Assembly (NCBI GenBank): GCA_964481755.1
Contig: CAYZVH010000058.1
Location: forward strand, 1 to 16,464
DNA length: 16,464 nt
DNA from: Phocaeicola_A sp964481755
Lineage (GTDB): Bacteria; Bacteroidota; Bacteroidia; Bacteroidales; Bacteroidaceae
Direction: 5' to 3'
Of the stretch, positions 15,452-16,464 are shown piece after piece. A model generated the notes under the pieces. It made no database searches, was not told where the DNA came from, and saw only the letters and a list, made by a program, of their open reading frames with translations. Within the stretch, counting starts at the first letter, position 1. Every line of letters starts with the position of its first letter. A program made the position numbers and the translations under genes.

Positions 15452-15735
15452 GGCCACCAAACCAATCGTATTCGGGCTTGCGTAACTTGAATAGGGACAG
15501 GTGTCGGATTGTTTTTGTAATAAGATGCCTCATGTTCAAAGACACATTTTTCGATAACGGGATTAATTCCGTCTTTTCTGTATTGTTTCGGATAACAATC
15601 TTTCAACACCTTTTGGGCAATCTCTACTAATATGCTATCCCGTTCAGAAATTGACATCCGAGAAATCCTTTCTTGCGACTTGGCTACAGAGCCAATGCAA
15701 AGGAACACAACAAGTATTATCAACAACTCTTTCAT
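15424..15735 (-). CDS. Small secreted hypothetical protein, possibly shortened by a frameshift
   Basis: A 103-residue frame with a clear signal peptide (MKELLIILVVFLCIGSVAKSQ) and then a charged mature part (RMSISERDSILVEIAQKVLK, CVFEHEASYYKNNPTPVPIQV). I do not recognise the family. The last 25 residues or so (ARIRLVWWPIGLLSTGI) are unlike the rest. In the frame shifted by one base, the same DNA from 15482 downward reads RKPEYDWFGGL and then stops at 15447, which looks more protein-like. This hints at a one-base indel near 15480, but it is weak. The gene starts 15 bases after the 57-residue gene in the same direction and is AT-rich. Exported to the periplasm or surface; role unknown. Confidence 0.6.
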   Translation of the reverse strand: MKELLIILVVFLCIGSVAKSQERISRMSISERDSILVEIAQKVLKDCYPKQYRKDGINPVIEKCVFEHEASYYKNNPTPVPIQVTQARIRLVWWPIGLLSTGI

Positions 15736-15750
15736 AATGACTGATAGGTT

Positions 15751-15924
15751 TCAGAAATCATATCTCATTATCCAACGCACAAATTTAATTTCAGTTTCGT
15801 TTTCGGTAGATTTGACATAATTAGCCTTGCTATACATCTTCATCGCTGCCTCAAATTGCTCAAAAGCTAGTGCCAACTTTGGGAAGTCGTAAGATGTATC
15901 CCTGTTCTTCCTATCTGAGGACAT
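15751..15924 (-). CDS. 57-residue hypothetical protein
   Basis: A small frame from the ATG at 15924 to TGA at 15751-15753. It begins MSSDRKNRDTSYDFPKLALA and ends FVRWIMRYDF; the middle is rich in Glu, Lys and Asn. No signal peptide or membrane segment is seen. It is supported by position: 20 bases after the 102-residue membrane-protein gene and 15 bases before the secreted-protein gene, in the same direction, with a protein-like sequence throughout. No family was recognised. It could also be a fragment of a longer gene, but the ATG follows the upstream stop closely. Confidence 0.55.
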   Translation of the reverse strand: MSSDRKNRDTSYDFPKLALAFEQFEAAMKMYSKANYVKSTENETEIKFVRWIMRYDF

Positions 15925-15944
15925 AGAAATAGATAATAAGTTTC

Positions 15945-16253
15945 CTATAAATCGTAATAATAATAAATAAGAAGAGATGTCTTACAAGATGGCGAAACAA
16001 AAGCATCCTTCAAATATCTGTTTACAAATTCTTTATCCTTAGTTATAGATTCAATATAATCTACCCAATTCACATGAAAGTCTTTTCTATTCCAAATACT
16101 CAAGAATCCGAGCGTTGAAACAGACGCGAGCATAAGAGATATCTGCAAAAAGTCTGATGAGAATCCTAGCCAACTGACAAAAGCGAAACAAATTATCACT
16201 GCCAAGAGTCCTATCTTAATAGGACCTATCACACTTTCAATTGTCTCATACAT
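15945..16253 (-). CDS. Small two-segment membrane protein, hypothetical
   Basis: A 102-residue protein starting MYETIESVIGPIKIG. Two hydrophobic segments lie at about 13-31 (KIGLLAVIICFAFVSWLGF) and 37-54 (ISLMLASVSTLGFLSIW), followed by a polar, probably cytosolic, tail of about 48 residues (KDFHVNWVDYIESITKDKEF...). No family was recognised. It is the second gene of the visible AT-rich minus-strand run, 45 bases after the gene that continues beyond the right edge. Base composition is far lower in GC than the polysaccharide genes. Small membrane proteins in such runs can be immunity proteins, but nothing here proves that. Confidence 0.6.
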   Translation of the reverse strand: MYETIESVIGPIKIGLLAVIICFAFVSWLGFSSDFLQISLMLASVSTLGFLSIWNRKDFHVNWVDYIESITKDKEFVNRYLKDAFVSPSCKTSLLIYYYYDL

Positions 16254-16298
16254 ACTTTGTATCTCCTGTCATATGCTTGTAAAGACCTAACAGCGTAC

Positions 16299-16464
16299 CT
16301 AATACTGAACATCTTTCTCCATATAATAGGTTTCAGAATCCTCCGCAGAATCCTCAAAATATTTTATATGGATTTTAATATCAGGTTTCTTTTCACTAGC
16401 GCCCTTAACCACGGTACGAAACGATTGGCTTTTATTCGATTTAATGAGAATAAACGGATTATAA
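16299..16464 (-). CDS. Hypothetical protein, C-terminal end (5' end outside window)
   Basis: On the minus strand one frame is open from the right edge to TAG at 16299-16301, giving 54 residues that read YNPFILIKSNKSQSFRTV and later DIKIHIKYFEDSAEDSETYY, ending EKDVQY. The composition is protein-like (alternating charged and beta-forming residues) and the two other minus-strand frames are quickly stopped. Position fits too, 45 bases before the 102-residue gene in the same direction. The family was not recognised and the start lies beyond the window. Confidence 0.5.
   Translation of the reverse strand, partial: YNPFILIKSNKSQSFRTVVKGASEKKPDIKIHIKYFEDSAEDSETYYMEKDVQY

Noticed and set aside
1..16464. 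tRNA, rRNA, CRISPR array, insertion sequence or integrase
   Set aside because: No spaced repeat-spacer pattern, no transposase or integrase motifs and no cloverleaf-like intergenic sequence were seen in any gap.

Overview
The window looks like a chromosomal segment of a gut Bacteroidales (Bacteroides/Phocaeicola/Prevotella-like). Several intergenic regions carry the Bacteroidota-type promoter (TTTG at -33, 19-20 bases, TAnnTTTG at -7). Gene starts lack clear Shine-Dalgarno sites. Gene types also fit: methionyl-tRNA synthetase with a C-terminal tRNA-binding domain, a DUF5107/TPR protein, an AAA ATPase with a DUF234-like tail, and an Fe-S/FrhB-like protein next to a polysaccharide pyruvyl transferase. 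No plasmid, phage, transposase, CRISPR, tRNA or rRNA was recognised.

Layout. (1) 1-270: 3' end of a probable SAM-dependent methyltransferase, whose stop overlaps the stop of a convergent AAA ATPase/PD-(D/E)xK-like gene (267-1718, minus). The ATPase promoter lies partly inside a 24-base inverted repeat with an extra direct copy beside it. (2) 1847-7581: a carbohydrate module. An AraC-type regulator (minus) is divergent from a sugar-porter MFS transporter, followed by a 1078-residue cytosolic DUF5107 + TPR protein and a clear intrinsic terminator. (3) 7725-8279: a secreted cupin with its own consensus promoter. (4) 8280-8699: a 420-base non-coding stretch with a consensus promoter that serves no visible gene, a foldable transcript region, a second promoter-like site and a hairpin leader before metG. 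(5) 8700-10742: metG, ending in a strong terminator. (6) 10816-15367: four tightly packed surface-polysaccharide genes (Wzx-type flippase, fucosyltransferase-like glycosyltransferase, Fe-S/FrhB-like protein, polysaccharide pyruvyl transferase) that start only 12 bases after that terminator, with no visible promoter of their own. (7) 15424-16464: an AT-rich minus-strand run of four small unknown genes, including a 57-residue one and one cut by the right edge, convergent with the polysaccharide genes and different in base composition.

How the parts work together (inference). The AraC protein probably senses a sugar or derivative and controls the transporter and DUF5107/TPR gene. The polysaccharide genes probably export and modify a repeat unit, with pyruvyl and possibly fucosyl decoration, but no initiating transferase or polymerase is in view, so the locus is partial or depends on genes elsewhere. 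The best candidates for something undescribed are the inverted repeat at the ATPase promoter, the DUF5107/TPR sugar module, the orphan promoter plus structured RNA before metG, and the AT-rich small-gene cluster.
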